Below are positions 18,076-27,023 of a stretch of DNA of 64,000 nucleotides, piece after piece (positions within the stretch are counted from its first letter, which is position 1; each line of letters begins with the position of its first letter). Under the pieces are notes generated by a model. The model saw only the letters and a list, made by a program, of their open reading frames with translations. It did not search any database and was not told the origin of the DNA. Origin of the DNA: Plantibacter sp. Leaf314 (GTDB taxonomy: Bacteria; Actinomycetota; Actinomycetes; Actinomycetales; Microbacteriaceae); the NCBI RefSeq assembly GCF_001423185.1, contig NZ_LMOB01000002.1, positions 129,573 to 193,572 on the forward strand. Reading direction: 5' to 3'. The position numbers and the translations under genes were made by a program.

Positions 18076-18414
18076 TCAGCGGGTGGGCGGAGCCTCGCGG
18101 TTCGACCGCAGGACGCCGAGCCGTTCGCGGTACTCGGCCTCGTCCACCTCACCCTGGGCGAACCGCTCGGCGAGCAGTTGCTCGGCGCTCCGTGTCCCCT
18201 CATGACGCCAGGCCCACGGCGGCCCCTGGCGGCCGTCCGGAGACGTTCCGGCCCAGGCGCGGCGACGCCACCGTCGACCGACGAGCGCGACGACGAGGGC
18301 GATCACGGCGATCCAGAACACCGGGATGAGCGCGAGCCACAGGAGGTGGGACCCCGGCCCGTTCCAACCCGGGTGCATGGCGGTCGTGGCGAGCATGGTC
18401 AGGGAGGTGGACAC
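18076..18414 (-). CDS. SHOCT-domain single-pass membrane protein
   Basis: Protein of 112 residues with a short extracytoplasmic N-terminus, one transmembrane helix (about 23-46), a basic juxtamembrane stretch (GRRWRRR) and a C-terminal SHOCT motif (about 76-104: [23 protein letters not shown]). SHOCT domains are small helical hairpins often found at the ends of membrane proteins and thought to promote oligomerisation. It lies downstream of the two-component pair on the same strand, 136 bases away, and may be one of its targets. GTG start; no strong ribosome site visible. Confidence 0.78.
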   Translation of the reverse strand: MSTSLTMLATTAMHPGWNGPGSHLLWLALIPVFWIAVIALVVALVGRRWRRRAWAGTSPDGRQGPPWAWRHEGTRSAEQLLAERFAQGEVDEAEYRERLGVLRSNREAPPTR

Positions 18415-18550
18415 GAGGGACTCCGTTCGTCGGGCGGGCGACGACGACCGTCGTCCGCATCACGACCTCGAGCCTCCTCCGGCGGTCGGCCGCACGCATC
18501 CGACGACGGGACCGTTCGCGGGACTCCCCGGGGAGTAGGCCGTGCTCCGC

Positions 18551-19210
18551 TCAGGAACCGGGGCTGACCAGCCCGGTCTCGTAGGCGATGACGACGAGCC
18601 TGACCCGATCACGCGCGGCCAACTTCGACATGATGCGCGACACGTGGGTCTTCGCGGTGAGCGGGCTGAGGAACAGGGCGCCGCCGATCTCCTCGTTGGT
18701 GAGGCCTCGCCCGACGAGCGCCAGCACCTCACGCTCGCGTTCCGTGAGGCCGACGATCGCTGCGTCGTCGAGCGGCGCCGCGATGACCCCGGCGACCTGG
18801 GTCAGGAGGCGTCTCGTGACCCCCGGCGACAGGAGGGCGTCACCCGACGCCACCACCCGGACCGCTCGGATGAGTTCGGCGGGCTCCGTGTCCTTCACCA
18901 GGAACCCACTCGCGCCGGCGCGGATGGCCTGCGCGACGTACTCGTCGAGCTCGAACGTGGTCACGACGATGATGCGGGTCGACCCCAGCGCCGGGTCGGC
19001 GACGATCAGCTCGGTCGCGGCGAGACCATCACCACCCGGCATCCTGATGTCCATGAGCACGACGTCCGGGTGCTCGCGACGGACCAGCTCGAGCGCCGCG
19101 TCGCCGGTCGCCGCCTCGCCGACGACCGCGATGTCGGGCTCGGCGTCGAGCAGGGCGCGGAACCCACCACGGATGAGCGCCTGATCGTCGGCGACGACCA
19201 CGCGGATCAT
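18551..19210 (-). CDS. NarL/FixJ-family response regulator
   Basis: Response regulator of 219 residues. The receiver domain has D8/D9, phospho-acceptor D54 (VLMDIRMPG), T and K (LVKDTEP) residues. The C-terminal LuxR-type helix-turn-helix is at about 150-210 (LTEREREVLALVGRG, NEEIGGALFLSPLTAKTHVSRI). Its ATG overlaps the stop of the kinase gene by 4 bases. Such kinase/regulator pairs in actinobacteria commonly control membrane-stress or transporter genes, but no target is evident apart from the neighbouring SHOCT gene. Confidence 0.94.
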   Translation of the reverse strand: MIRVVVADDQALIRGGFRALLDAEPDIAVVGEAATGDAALELVRREHPDVVLMDIRMPGGDGLAATELIVADPALGSTRIIVVTTFELDEYVAQAIRAGASGFLVKDTEPAELIRAVRVVASGDALLSPGVTRRLLTQVAGVIAAPLDDAAIVGLTEREREVLALVGRGLTNEEIGGALFLSPLTAKTHVSRIMSKLAARDRVRLVVIAYETGLVSPGS

Positions 19211-20433
19211 GCGACACCTCGCACCGGGACGCGCGCCTCGACACGGAACCCGCCGAGCGGGCCGCGTCCCGTCTCGAGCGTGCCGCCCAGGAGTTCGGCG
19301 CGCTCGGTCATCCCGAGCAGCCCGTTCCCGCGCTCCGCAGGACCCGGCGGCGCCCCGACCCCGTCGTCGGTCACGCACAGGCGGTACACACCGTCCGCTT
19401 CCACGAGTTCGATGGCGACCCGCCGTGCACGCGCATGCCGGAGGACGTTCGTGACGCTCTCCTGAGCGATGCGGTACAGCGCCGACTGCACGGCAGTGCC
19501 GGGCTGCGTGGTGAGGTGTTGCTCCAGCACCGCCTCGACACCCTGCTCGCGGAGGGCATCGGCGAGCAGCGGCAGCGCGGTGAGGTCCGGCCCCGGGCGG
19601 GTCGGCGCGCCGGTCGCCGGATCGGCCGAGCCGTCGGAGCCTCGGAGGACGTCGAGGAGTCCGCGCACCTCGTCGAGCGAGGCCGTGCTCGCCATCCTGA
19701 TGTTGGTGAGCGCTTCCCTCGCACGTTCCGGCTGGGAGTCCATGAGGTGGAGCCCCATCCCGGCCTGCACGGCGATCTGCGCGAGCGAGTGCGCGATGAC
19801 GTCGTGCAGGTCACGCGCGATGCGGACGCGCTCCTCCTGCGCGGCTGAGGCGCGGCGCTCCCCCTGGCGGATCCGGAACGCCTGGAGCTGTTCGCGCCGC
19901 GTCCGGAGGCCCTCGGCGAGGAGGACGGCGATCACGACGAGGACCGAGGTGACCCCGATCCGGAAACCGGACAGCCCCCAACCGACGGCGAGGGCAGCGG
20001 CCAGCGGGAGCACCCAGGCGAGCCCCAGCGAGAGGTAGGCCCAGCCGCGCGCCCCGCGGACGATCCCCGATCCGGCGGCGAACGCGAGGGCCACGGCCGG
20101 CGGTCCCCACACCGGGCCCGTGAGCATGGAGGCGCCAGAGAGGACGGCCACGACGGCGACCGTCGGGCCGGGCGATCGCCGGGCGGCGAGCAGGGCCAGG
20201 ACGGCACCGAGCACCGTCAGCACGGCCGAGACGCGCGACCATGCGGAAGCGTCGGCTCCTGCGGCGAGTGAGCCATGGAGCGCGAGGGCGGCGGTCGCCG
20301 GCACCTGGACGACGAAGGAGACGACCACAGGAGCCCACAGCCGCCAGACGGGTCGGCCCTGGCGGATCAGCGGATCGCCGAAGCGACCGTCGCTTTGGCG
20401 CCCGTGCGCCGCGCTCGTCTCGACCGATGGCAT
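19207..20433 (-). CDS. NarL-type sensor histidine kinase (HisKA_3)
   Basis: Kinase of 408 residues with about five to six hydrophobic helices in residues 30-175 and almost no extracytoplasmic domain, so it probably senses within or near the membrane. The HisKA_3 dimerisation domain has phospho-acceptor H210 in ARDLHDVIAHSL; the HATPase end shows VTDDGVGAP and GNGLLGMTERAELLGG. The ATG at 20433 was chosen because TACCAT lies 6 bases upstream, as in other genes here; the frame is open for 90 more bases. Coupled to the response regulator by a 4-base overlap. Confidence 0.92.
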   Translation of the reverse strand: MPSVETSAAHGRQSDGRFGDPLIRQGRPVWRLWAPVVVSFVVQVPATAALALHGSLAAGADASAWSRVSAVLTVLGAVLALLAARRSPGPTVAVVAVLSGASMLTGPVWGPPAVALAFAAGSGIVRGARGWAYLSLGLAWVLPLAAALAVGWGLSGFRIGVTSVLVVIAVLLAEGLRTRREQLQAFRIRQGERRASAAQEERVRIARDLHDVIAHSLAQIAVQAGMGLHLMDSQPERAREALTNIRMASTASLDEVRGLLDVLRGSDGSADPATGAPTRPGPDLTALPLLADALREQGVEAVLEQHLTTQPGTAVQSALYRIAQESVTNVLRHARARRVAIELVEADGVYRLCVTDDGVGAPPGPAERGNGLLGMTERAELLGGTLETGRGPLGGFRVEARVPVRGVA

Positions 20434-20439
20434 CCCTGC

Positions 20440-20445
20440 ATGGTA
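20440..20445 (-). promoter_or_regulatory. Predicted leaderless -10 (TACCAT) of the kinase/regulator pair
   Basis: Minus-strand TACCAT with a 6-base spacer (GCAGGG) to the ATG at 20433. Supports this start and an independent promoter for the pair inserted between rseP and ispG. Confidence 0.45.
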
Positions 20446-20545
20446 CCCGCGGGCCTCGCCCGTGGCGTCGGCTCCGCGGTGCACGGTCCGTACTCCCCCG
20501 GGAGTACAACGTTCTCGGAGCACCCGGCCTACGGGCGCGTCGCGA

Positions 20546-21880
20546 CTATCCGAAGAGGTTGACGGGCTTGACGATGTCCGCGTAGACGAGCAGGGCGCTC
20601 ATGCCGCCCAGCACGATGACCACGCCGAAGGTCAGCGGGATCAGCTTCGCCGCGTCGACCGGGCCGGGATCACGGCGGCGGAAGACCTTCGCGACACCGC
20701 GCCGGAGGGCCTCCCACAGCGCTGCGGCGACGTGACCGCCGTCGAGGGGCAGCAGGGGGATGAGGTTGAAGACGAACAGCGCGACGTTGAGCGAGCCGAG
20801 GATGCCGAACACCGTGGCCGCCTTCGACGCGACCGGGATCTGGTCGAGGCTGACGACCTCACCGACGACCCGTCCGACGCCCACGACGCTCATCGGGCCG
20901 TTCGGATCGCGCTCCCCGGGACCGAAGGCCGCCTGCCCGACGTCGATGAGCCGTTGCGGCAGGTTGAGGATGATGTTCGCGGTGCGGGCGATGGTGTCGC
21001 CGACCGTCGGCAGGATGGCGGTGACCGGTTGAGCGACCATCTGCTGCTGCGGCGTGATCCCGACGAAGCCGACCTCGTGGGTCTTGGGCGAGCCGTCGGC
21101 GTTCGTCACGATCTTGCCGGTGTCGGCGTCCACGATGTCCCGCTCGAGGAGCAGCGGCGTCAGGGTGAGGTCCAGTCGTCCATCACCGCGGGCGACCTCG
21201 AGGGCGAGCGGCTCGCCGGGCGAGCGCTGCACCGCCGCCGACACCTCCGCGAAGGTGGTGACCGGGGTGCCCTGGATCGACAGGATCGTGTCTCCCGGCT
21301 TCAGGCCGGCTGCGGCGGCCGGGCTCTCCGGGTCGCCGGATGCGCAGCTCTGGCGTTCGCTCGTCGACGGCAGGACACATTCGTACACGGAGGTCAGCGT
21401 GCTGCTCTGCTGCGGCACACCGAACCCGGACACCGCGATGCCGATGAACAGGATGGCGAGCACGAGGTTCATCGTCGGACCGCCGAGCATCACGACGATC
21501 CGCTTCCAGACGGGCAGACGGTAGAAGGTGCGCTCCTCGTCGCCGGCGCCGATGGTGTCGGCGCTCGCCTCACGTGCGTCCTGAACGAGGGTGTCGAAGA
21601 AGCCGGTGCTCGCGTTCCGCGCGGCCTCGCCGGGCTGCTTCGGTGGGAACATGCCGATCATGGAGATGTACCCGCCGAGCGGGATCATCTTCACGCCGTA
21701 CTCCGTCTCACCCTTCCGGCGCGACCAGATGGTGCGCCCGAATCCGATCATGTATTGGGTGACACGCACCCCGAACAGTTTCGCCGGCACGAGGTGACCG
21801 ACCTCGTGCAGCCCGATGGACACGATGAGGCCCACGAGCACGATGACGATGCCGAGGATGTAGAGGAGGACGGTTTCCAC
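20546..21880 (-). CDS. rseP: Intramembrane site-2 metalloprotease, M50 family (Rip1/RseP)
   Basis: Polytopic membrane zinc protease of 444 residues that cuts anti-sigma factors and other membrane proteins in the bilayer. The catalytic HEVGH motif is at about residues 25-29 in the first helix, with the second zinc-site region LLPLDGGHV near the C-terminus (NLIPLLPLDGGH). A PDZ domain lies in between (about 190-270: GLKPGDTILSIQGTPV). The GTG start follows TAAGGT by 6 bases. Its neighbour upstream is dxr, as in Mycobacterium tuberculosis (dxr-rip1). Confidence 0.95.
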   Translation of the reverse strand: METVLLYILGIVIVLVGLIVSIGLHEVGHLVPAKLFGVRVTQYMIGFGRTIWSRRKGETEYGVKMIPLGGYISMIGMFPPKQPGEAARNASTGFFDTLVQDAREASADTIGAGDEERTFYRLPVWKRIVVMLGGPTMNLVLAILFIGIAVSGFGVPQQSSTLTSVYECVLPSTSERQSCASGDPESPAAAAGLKPGDTILSIQGTPVTTFAEVSAAVQRSPGEPLALEVARGDGRLDLTLTPLLLERDIVDADTGKIVTNADGSPKTHEVGFVGITPQQQMVAQPVTAILPTVGDTIARTANIILNLPQRLIDVGQAAFGPGERDPNGPMSVVGVGRVVGEVVSLDQIPVASKAATVFGILGSLNVALFVFNLIPLLPLDGGHVAAALWEALRRGVAKVFRRRDPGPVDAAKLIPLTFGVVIVLGGMSALLVYADIVKPVNLFG

Positions 21881-21886
21881 GGCGCA

Positions 21887-21892
21887 ACCTTA
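21887..21892 (-). promoter_or_regulatory. Predicted leaderless -10 (TAAGGT) of rseP
   Basis: Minus-strand TAAGGT with a 6-base spacer (TGCGCC) to the GTG at 21880, and no ribosome site. Confidence 0.5.
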
Positions 21893-21966
21893 CTCGCGCC
21901 AGGACGGCCCCGACTGCGCGCCGGCTGTGCGGACGCCCTGAGGGTCTGGACGGGCGACGAGGGGCG

Positions 21967-23046
21967 TCAACCGATCCGCTGCTGCGCGCGCGCCCTCGCC
22001 CAACGCTCCGCCTCGGCGAGCGCCTCCCGGGTGAGTTCGCCCTCGGGCGCCTCGTGGTCGTCCACGACCGCCCGCACGGTGTCGAGGATGCCGAGGTAGC
22101 CGAGTCGCCCGGCGTGGAACGCCTCGACCGCCTCCTCGTTCGCGGCGTTGAACACCGCCGGGTAGGTCCGGCCCTGTCCACCGACGAGCTTCGCGAGGCG
22201 CACCGCGGGGAACGCCTCGTGGTCGAGCGGTTCGAAGGTCCACTGCTGCGGCACGGTCCAGTCGAGCGGGACACCGACGCCGCCGACCCGGTTCGGCCAG
22301 TCGAGGCCGAGCGAGATGGGCAACCGCATGTCGGGCGGGGAGGCCTGTGCGATCGTCGAGCCGTCGACAAACTCGACCATCGAGTGGACGATCGACTGCG
22401 GGTGGACGGTGACCTCGATGCGGTCGTACGGGACGTCGAACAGCAGGTGCGCCTCGATCACCTCGAGGCCCTTGTTGACGAGGGTCGAGGAGTTGGTGGT
22501 CACGACGAGGCCCATGTCCCAGGTGGGGTGGGCGAGGGCCTCTGCCGGGGTGACATCGGCCAGCGAGGCACGGTCCCGACCACGGAACGGACCGCCCGAG
22601 GCGGTCAACACGAGCCGACGGACCTCCGCCGGGGTGCCCGAGCGGAGCGCCTGGGCGATCGCCGAATGTTCGGAGTCGACCGGCACGATCTGGCCGGGAG
22701 CCGCGATGCGTCGGACGAGGTCGCCGCCGACGATGAGTGACTCCTTGTTCGCCAGCGCGAGCGTCCGACCGGTCTCGAGGGCCGCGAGCGTCGGTCCGAG
22801 CCCGATGGAACCCGTGATGCCGTTGAGCACCACGTCGGCGTCGACGCTCCGGATCAGCCGTTCGGCGTCGTCCGCTCCCAGGGCGGTGTCGTCGACGTGG
22901 AACGCGGCGGCCTGTTCGGCGAGCAACTCGGCGTTGGAGCCGGCGGTCAGGCCGACCACCTCGAAGCGGTCGCGGTCGCCACGGATGACGTCCAGCGCTT
23001 GCGTACCGATCGAGCCGGTGGATCCGAGGATGATGACGCGTCTCAC
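21967..23046 (-). CDS. dxr: 1-deoxy-D-xylulose-5-phosphate reductoisomerase
   Basis: First committed enzyme of the MEP isoprenoid pathway, NADPH-dependent; 359 residues. The N-terminal Rossmann motif is [13 protein letters not shown] (8-20). Catalytic and metal-site motifs follow: [34 protein letters not shown], and [12 protein letters not shown]. The C-terminal helical domain has [12 protein letters not shown]. The GTG at 23046 is preceded by TAGACT at 7 bases. It stands 86 bases upstream of rseP on the same strand. Confidence 0.97.
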   Translation of the reverse strand: MRRVIILGSTGSIGTQALDVIRGDRDRFEVVGLTAGSNAELLAEQAAAFHVDDTALGADDAERLIRSVDADVVLNGITGSIGLGPTLAALETGRTLALANKESLIVGGDLVRRIAAPGQIVPVDSEHSAIAQALRSGTPAEVRRLVLTASGGPFRGRDRASLADVTPAEALAHPTWDMGLVVTTNSSTLVNKGLEVIEAHLLFDVPYDRIEVTVHPQSIVHSMVEFVDGSTIAQASPPDMRLPISLGLDWPNRVGGVGVPLDWTVPQQWTFEPLDHEAFPAVRLAKLVGGQGRTYPAVFNAANEEAVEAFHAGRLGYLGILDTVRAVVDDHEAPEGELTREALAEAERWARARAQQRIG

Positions 23047-23053
23047 GCCGGTC

Positions 23054-23059
23054 AGTCTA
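23054..23059 (-). promoter_or_regulatory. Predicted leaderless -10 (TAGACT) of dxr
   Basis: Minus-strand TAGACT with a 7-base spacer to the GTG at 23046. A close match to the actinobacterial TANNNT -10 consensus. Confidence 0.55.
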
Positions 23060-23080
23060 CGGCGGTGGGCGGTGGGACGG

Positions 23081-24079
23081 TCAGCCTGCTGCCGGCGCGG
23101 TGGTGCTGCTCGCGTCGAGGATGTCGATCACGAACACGATCGTGTCGTCGGCCTCGATACCGGCCTGGCTGTTGCCACCGGCCGGCCCGTACCCGAGGTC
23201 GGGCGGGATGACCGCGACGATCTGCGAGCCGATGTGCTGGCCGGCGATCGCGCTCGAGAAGCCCTGCACCACGGCGGACAGCTGGAAGTTCGTCGGCCCG
23301 TTGCCCCAGCTCTCGTCGAAGACCTCGCCCGTCCGCCAGTTGACGCCCTGGTAGTTGATGATGACCTCGGCGTCGGGCTGGACCACCGCGCCGTCGCCCT
23401 GTTTGAGGACCGCGACCTGCAGCTCGGCCGGGGCCGCCGCCTCGGGGATCGTCACCGTCGGCCGGCCTGCGGAGTCGAGTTCGACCGCCGGCATCCCGGC
23501 GACGGGCTCCTGCGGAACGCCGTCCGCCTTCGCGTCGCTGTGGACCGTGCTGAGCACGTCGGCCACCACGACGAGGGGCTGGTCGGCCTGGACCGTGCCG
23601 TCGCTCGAGCCCGCCGAACCGAATCCGTCACCGGCGGTCACGAAGGCCGCGACCCGCGTGCCGACCGTCGTGCACTCGACCGCGCGGACGAGGCCCTTCA
23701 AGTACTTCTGGTCGTTGACCACGATCGCCGTCGCCGGGCTCGCGCCGTAGGCGGTCTGCGCGACGATGGAGCCCGTGACGGCGTTGTAGATCGACATCTC
23801 GACGAACGTCGTGTCGCCCGGATCGACGCGCTCGCCGTCGCCCTTCGCGACGATCGTGCGCTCGGTCGTCTCCGCCGAGAGGGTGCCCTTCGCGAAGGTG
23901 ACCTCCGGGATCCGGCCGAAGTCGCCGCTCACCGAGATCGCCTTGGAGGCGGTGCCTGCGCTCGTGTCGGCGCATTCCCCCGGACCGGCCAGCGCCTGCG
24001 ACTGCGACGTCGCCGAACTGCAGGCCGTCAGCGACACGAGGGACGCGATGACGGCCAGGAGGGAGAGGCTCTTGCGCAC
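23081..24079 (-). CDS. FKBP-type peptidyl-prolyl isomerase lipoprotein
   Basis: Secreted lipoprotein of 332 residues: signal peptide with lipobox LTAC (Cys at about residue 20). The C-terminal FKBP domain (about 220-325) has the expected core: [18 protein letters not shown], a [13 protein letters not shown] segment, IPPDLGYGP and VFVIDILD. A first, degenerate FKBP-like region (about 45-165) precedes it. Members fold proteins at the outside of the membrane. It is divergent from plsC, with 147 bases between them. The start is a GTG with no clear ribosome site. Confidence 0.9.
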   Translation of the reverse strand: MRKSLSLLAVIASLVSLTACSSATSQSQALAGPGECADTSAGTASKAISVSGDFGRIPEVTFAKGTLSAETTERTIVAKGDGERVDPGDTTFVEMSIYNAVTGSIVAQTAYGASPATAIVVNDQKYLKGLVRAVECTTVGTRVAAFVTAGDGFGSAGSSDGTVQADQPLVVVADVLSTVHSDAKADGVPQEPVAGMPAVELDSAGRPTVTIPEAAAPAELQVAVLKQGDGAVVQPDAEVIINYQGVNWRTGEVFDESWGNGPTNFQLSAVVQGFSSAIAGQHIGSQIVAVIPPDLGYGPAGGNSQAGIEADDTIVFVIDILDASSTTAPAAG

Positions 24080-24213
24080 AGGGGAACTTTCGGTCGTTGC
24101 TGAGGGGTCGGTCCAGTCTCACCCACGAGGCTCCATGCTGGCTGACAGCGCGCCGAGCATCTCGGGTGCACCGCCGCCAGGCCAGTATGCCGACCCACGC
24201 ATGCGTCCGCGAG

Positions 24214-24219
24214 TACAGT
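24214..24219 (+). promoter_or_regulatory. Predicted leaderless -10 (TACAGT) of plsC
   Basis: TACAGT sits 7 bases before the ATG at 24227; no ribosome site is present. Confidence 0.55.
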
Positions 24220-24226
24220 CGTCCGC

Positions 24227-25024
24227 ATGGCCGATGAGGAGCAGACGCAGCGACGCGCCCGGGAATCGTCGGAGACGCAACCGGCCGAGGCCGCGGAACC
24301 GACCTCCAAGCCCGGACTCGTCTACTACGTCGGGCGGGCCGTGTTGAACACCACGGCGAAGTTGCTCTACCGCCCGAAGATCATCGGCCGGAAGAATGTG
24401 CCGAAGCGCGGCCCGGTGATCCTCGCGAGCAACCACCTCTCGTTCATCGACAGCATCGCGATCCCCATCAGTGCGCCTCGACGCGTGCAGTTCCTCGCGA
24501 AGTCGGACTACTTCACCGGCCGGGGACTGAAGGGCTGGGTCTCGCGCACCTTCTTCACCTCGATCGGCGCCGTGGGCGTCGAACGCGGCGTCGGACAGGC
24601 CGCCCAGGAGGCCCTCGACCAGGGACGGCGGATCCTCGAGGGCGGAGACGCCTTCGCGATCTACCCCGAGGGCACCCGATCACTCGACGGACGTCTGTAC
24701 CGCGGCAGGACCGGGGTCGCCTGGCTGGCGCTCACCACCGGCGCGACCGTGGTGCCCGTCGGCCTCATCGGCACCGACGAGCTCATGCCGGTCGGCACGA
24801 CGATCCCGAAGTTCAAACCCGTCACCGTGATCTTCGGTGAGCCGATCGACGTGAGTCACCACGGTGCCGCTGAGTCAGGGCGCGCACGCCGGAAGGCGAC
24901 CGACGAGATCATGTCCGCGATCCACGCCCTCACGGGGCAGGAACTCGCGAACGCCTACAACGAGTCGCCGCCGGCGGACGCCGTCGAGCGGATCAAGCGA
25001 GCCCTGCGCCCCGAGCGACTCTGA
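24227..25024 (+). CDS. plsC: 1-acyl-sn-glycerol-3-phosphate acyltransferase (PlsC family)
   Basis: Membrane-associated acyltransferase of 265 residues that makes phosphatidic acid from lysophosphatidic acid. The catalytic NHLSFID block (HX4D) is at about residues 66-72, and the glycerol-phosphate-binding block YPEGTRS at about 147-153. A charged N-terminal tail of about 35 residues precedes the hydrophobic segment. It is divergent from the FKBP gene and convergent with the OsmC gene, so it is monocistronic. Confidence 0.93.
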   Translation: MADEEQTQRRARESSETQPAEAAEPTSKPGLVYYVGRAVLNTTAKLLYRPKIIGRKNVPKRGPVILASNHLSFIDSIAIPISAPRRVQFLAKSDYFTGRGLKGWVSRTFFTSIGAVGVERGVGQAAQEALDQGRRILEGGDAFAIYPEGTRSLDGRLYRGRTGVAWLALTTGATVVPVGLIGTDELMPVGTTIPKFKPVTVIFGEPIDVSHHGAAESGRARRKATDEIMSAIHALTGQELANAYNESPPADAVERIKRALRPERL

Positions 25025-25049
25025 GTCGCGGCATCGGACCGTGCGGTGC

Positions 25050-25065
25050 GCCGCCGGCCGGCGGC
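25050..25065. terminator. Palindrome between convergent plsC and osmC-like genes
   Basis: GCCGCCGGCCGGCGGC is a perfect 16-base palindrome in the 51-base gap between the two converging genes. It can form a G+C-only stem; no T-run follows. Confidence 0.45.
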
Positions 25066-25075
25066 GGCCAGTCGG

Positions 25076-25567
25076 TCAGACGGCGTCGTCGGATCCCGCG
25101 ACGACGATCGTCGGCTCGTGCCGCACCGGGAAGTTCACCGAGTTGGCGATGAAGCACAGCTCGTTCGCCCTGGCGTGCCCGGCCCTCGCGGCGTCGACCA
25201 TCGAGTGGTCCGCGACGGTCACGCGCGGCCGGAGGACGACTTCGGTGAAGGCACCGCTGCCCGCACCGTCCTCGACCATGGTGCCGACGGCGTCGTCCGT
25301 ATAGGCCGTCACGACGACACCGAGGGTCACCGCGACGTGCAGGTACGACAACAGATGGCACTGGGCGAGGGACGCGAGGAGCAACTCCTCCGGATTCCAC
25401 CGGGCAGGGTCGCCCCGGAACGGCCGGTCGGCGGAACCCTCGAGATCGTGTTTGCCGACCGCGGTGACGGTGAGCTCCCTGGAGTAGTCGCGGTAGCCGC
25501 TCGTACCTGTTCCGAGGTCGCCGTCCCAGCGGACACCGATGGCGTAGTCGTGGTGGCCGGAGATCAT
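25076..25567 (-). CDS. OsmC-family peroxiredoxin-like protein
   Basis: Protein of 163 residues of the OsmC/Ohr fold, which reduces organic hydroperoxides with two cysteines. Both family cysteines are present: the first in LAQCHLL (about residue 73) and the second in ELCFIANSVNFPV (about residue 139). The WNPEELLLASLAQC stretch is typical. Closest to the YhfA/OsmC branch used in oxidative stress; the exact substrate is not determinable. The ATG follows GATACT by 6 bases. Convergent with plsC and divergent from gabT. Confidence 0.9.
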   Translation of the reverse strand: MISGHHDYAIGVRWDGDLGTGTSGYRDYSRELTVTAVGKHDLEGSADRPFRGDPARWNPEELLLASLAQCHLLSYLHVAVTLGVVVTAYTDDAVGTMVEDGAGSGAFTEVVLRPRVTVADHSMVDAARAGHARANELCFIANSVNFPVRHEPTIVVAGSDDAV

Positions 25568-25573
25568 GCCACC

Positions 25574-25579
25574 AGTATC
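25574..25579 (-). promoter_or_regulatory. Predicted leaderless -10 (GATACT) of the OsmC-like gene
   Basis: Minus-strand GATACT with a 6-base spacer to the ATG at 25567. Confidence 0.4.
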
Positions 25580-25635
25580 CCACTGGCCTGCCCGCCGGGG
25601 GCCCGCCCAGCGGCTCCGGTGTCAGGAGGTCGCGC

Positions 25636-25641
25636 TACGCT
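25636..25641 (+). promoter_or_regulatory. Close -10 (TACGCT) of gabT
   Basis: TACGCT lies 8 bases before the ATG at 25650, with GGAGGACT between. Either transcription starts at the ATG, or the GGAGG serves as a ribosome site for a transcript started further upstream. Confidence 0.4.
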
Positions 25642-25649
25642 GGAGGACT

Positions 25650-27023
25650 ATGACTGACACGCTCGACACCACGAACCAGACGTCCGCCTCCGCCCCCAGC
25701 GTGACGCAGGAGCGTCGGATCGTGACGGCCGTTCCGGGGCCCCGCTCACAGGAGCTGCACGCTCGCCGGACCGCTGTCGTGTCCGACGGCGTGTCGAGCG
25801 TCCTGCCCGTCTACATCGAGCGGGCGCACGGCGCGATCGTGGTCGACGTCGACGGCAACCAGTTCATCGACCTCGGGGCCGGCATCGGCGTCACCACGAT
25901 CGGGCACACCGAGTCGTCCGTCGTCGGCGCCGTCCAGGACCAGGCGGCCGACGTCCTCCACACGCTCTTCACGATCACGCCCTACGAGGAGTACGTGCGG
26001 GTCGCCGAGCTCCTCGCCGAGCACACCCCCGGCGACTTCCCGAAGAAGTCCGTGCTCGTCAACTCCGGCGCCGAAGCCGTCGAGAACGGTGTCAAGATCG
26101 CGCGGAAGTACACCGGTCGCCGCGCCGTCGCGGTGCTCGACCACGGCTACCACGGGCGTACCAACCTGACGATGGCCATGAACTACAAGGCGGCCCCGTA
26201 CGCCACCGGCTACGGACCGTTCGCCGGCGACGTCTACCACGCACCCAACTCCTACCCGTACCACGACGGCCTCAGCGGCACGGCGGCAGCGGCGCGCACC
26301 ATCGCCTACCTCGAGAAGCGCATCGGCGCGACGGACCTGGCCTGCCTGGTCGTCGAACCGATCCAGGGCGAGGGTGGCTTCGTCGTGCCCGCCGAGGGCT
26401 ACCTGCCCGCCCTGCAGGAGTGGTGCACCGCCAACGGCGTCGTGTTCATCGCCGACGAGATCCAGAGCGGCATGGCCCGCACCGGCGAGTACTTCGCCAG
26501 CTCCCACTTCGGCCTCGTCCCGGACCTGGTGCTGAGCGCCAAGGGCATCGCCGGCGGCCTCCCCCTCGCCGCGGTGACCGGGCGCGCCGAGATCATGGAC
26601 GCGAGCCAGCCCGGCGGGCTCGGCGGCACCTTCGGCGGCAACCCGGTCGCGTGCGCCGCCTCGGTGGCGGTCTTCGAATCGATCGAGTCCCGCGGCCTGC
26701 TCGCCGAGGCCGACCGCATCGGCGCGACGCTCACGGCAGCCCTGCTCGAGCTGCAGCGGAAGTACGACATCATCGGCGACGTCCGCGGCATCGGCGCGAT
26801 GATCGCCATGGAGCTGGTCCAGCCCGGCACGGGCGACACCACGAAGGAGCCGAACGCGGCGGCGGTCAGTGCCATCGCGGCCGCGGCCGCCCAGCAGGGT
26901 GTGCTCGTCCTCACGGCCGGCACCTACGGCAACGTCCTCCGCTTCCTCCCGAGCCTCGCGGTCTCCGACGAGCTCATCGCCGACGCGATGACCGTCATCG
27001 ACCAGGCGCTCGCGGCGCTGTGA
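25650..27023 (+). CDS. gabT: 4-aminobutyrate aminotransferase
   Basis: Class III PLP aminotransferase of 457 residues that moves the amino group of GABA to 2-oxoglutarate, giving succinic semialdehyde. Motifs: SGAEAVENGVKIAR for phosphate binding, DHGYHGRTN, IADEIQSGMARTG with the PLP-pairing Asp, and the PLP lysine in VLSAKGIAGGLP. The GGAGG site upstream supports the ATG at 25650. Its stop overlaps the start of the asparaginase gene (GTGA), so both are coupled in an amino-acid catabolism operon. No succinic-semialdehyde dehydrogenase is adjacent. Confidence 0.93.
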   Translation: MTDTLDTTNQTSASAPSVTQERRIVTAVPGPRSQELHARRTAVVSDGVSSVLPVYIERAHGAIVVDVDGNQFIDLGAGIGVTTIGHTESSVVGAVQDQAADVLHTLFTITPYEEYVRVAELLAEHTPGDFPKKSVLVNSGAEAVENGVKIARKYTGRRAVAVLDHGYHGRTNLTMAMNYKAAPYATGYGPFAGDVYHAPNSYPYHDGLSGTAAAARTIAYLEKRIGATDLACLVVEPIQGEGGFVVPAEGYLPALQEWCTANGVVFIADEIQSGMARTGEYFASSHFGLVPDLVLSAKGIAGGLPLAAVTGRAEIMDASQPGGLGGTFGGNPVACAASVAVFESIESRGLLAEADRIGATLTAALLELQRKYDIIGDVRGIGAMIAMELVQPGTGDTTKEPNAAAVSAIAAAAAQQGVLVLTAGTYGNVLRFLPSLAVSDELIADAMTVIDQALAAL

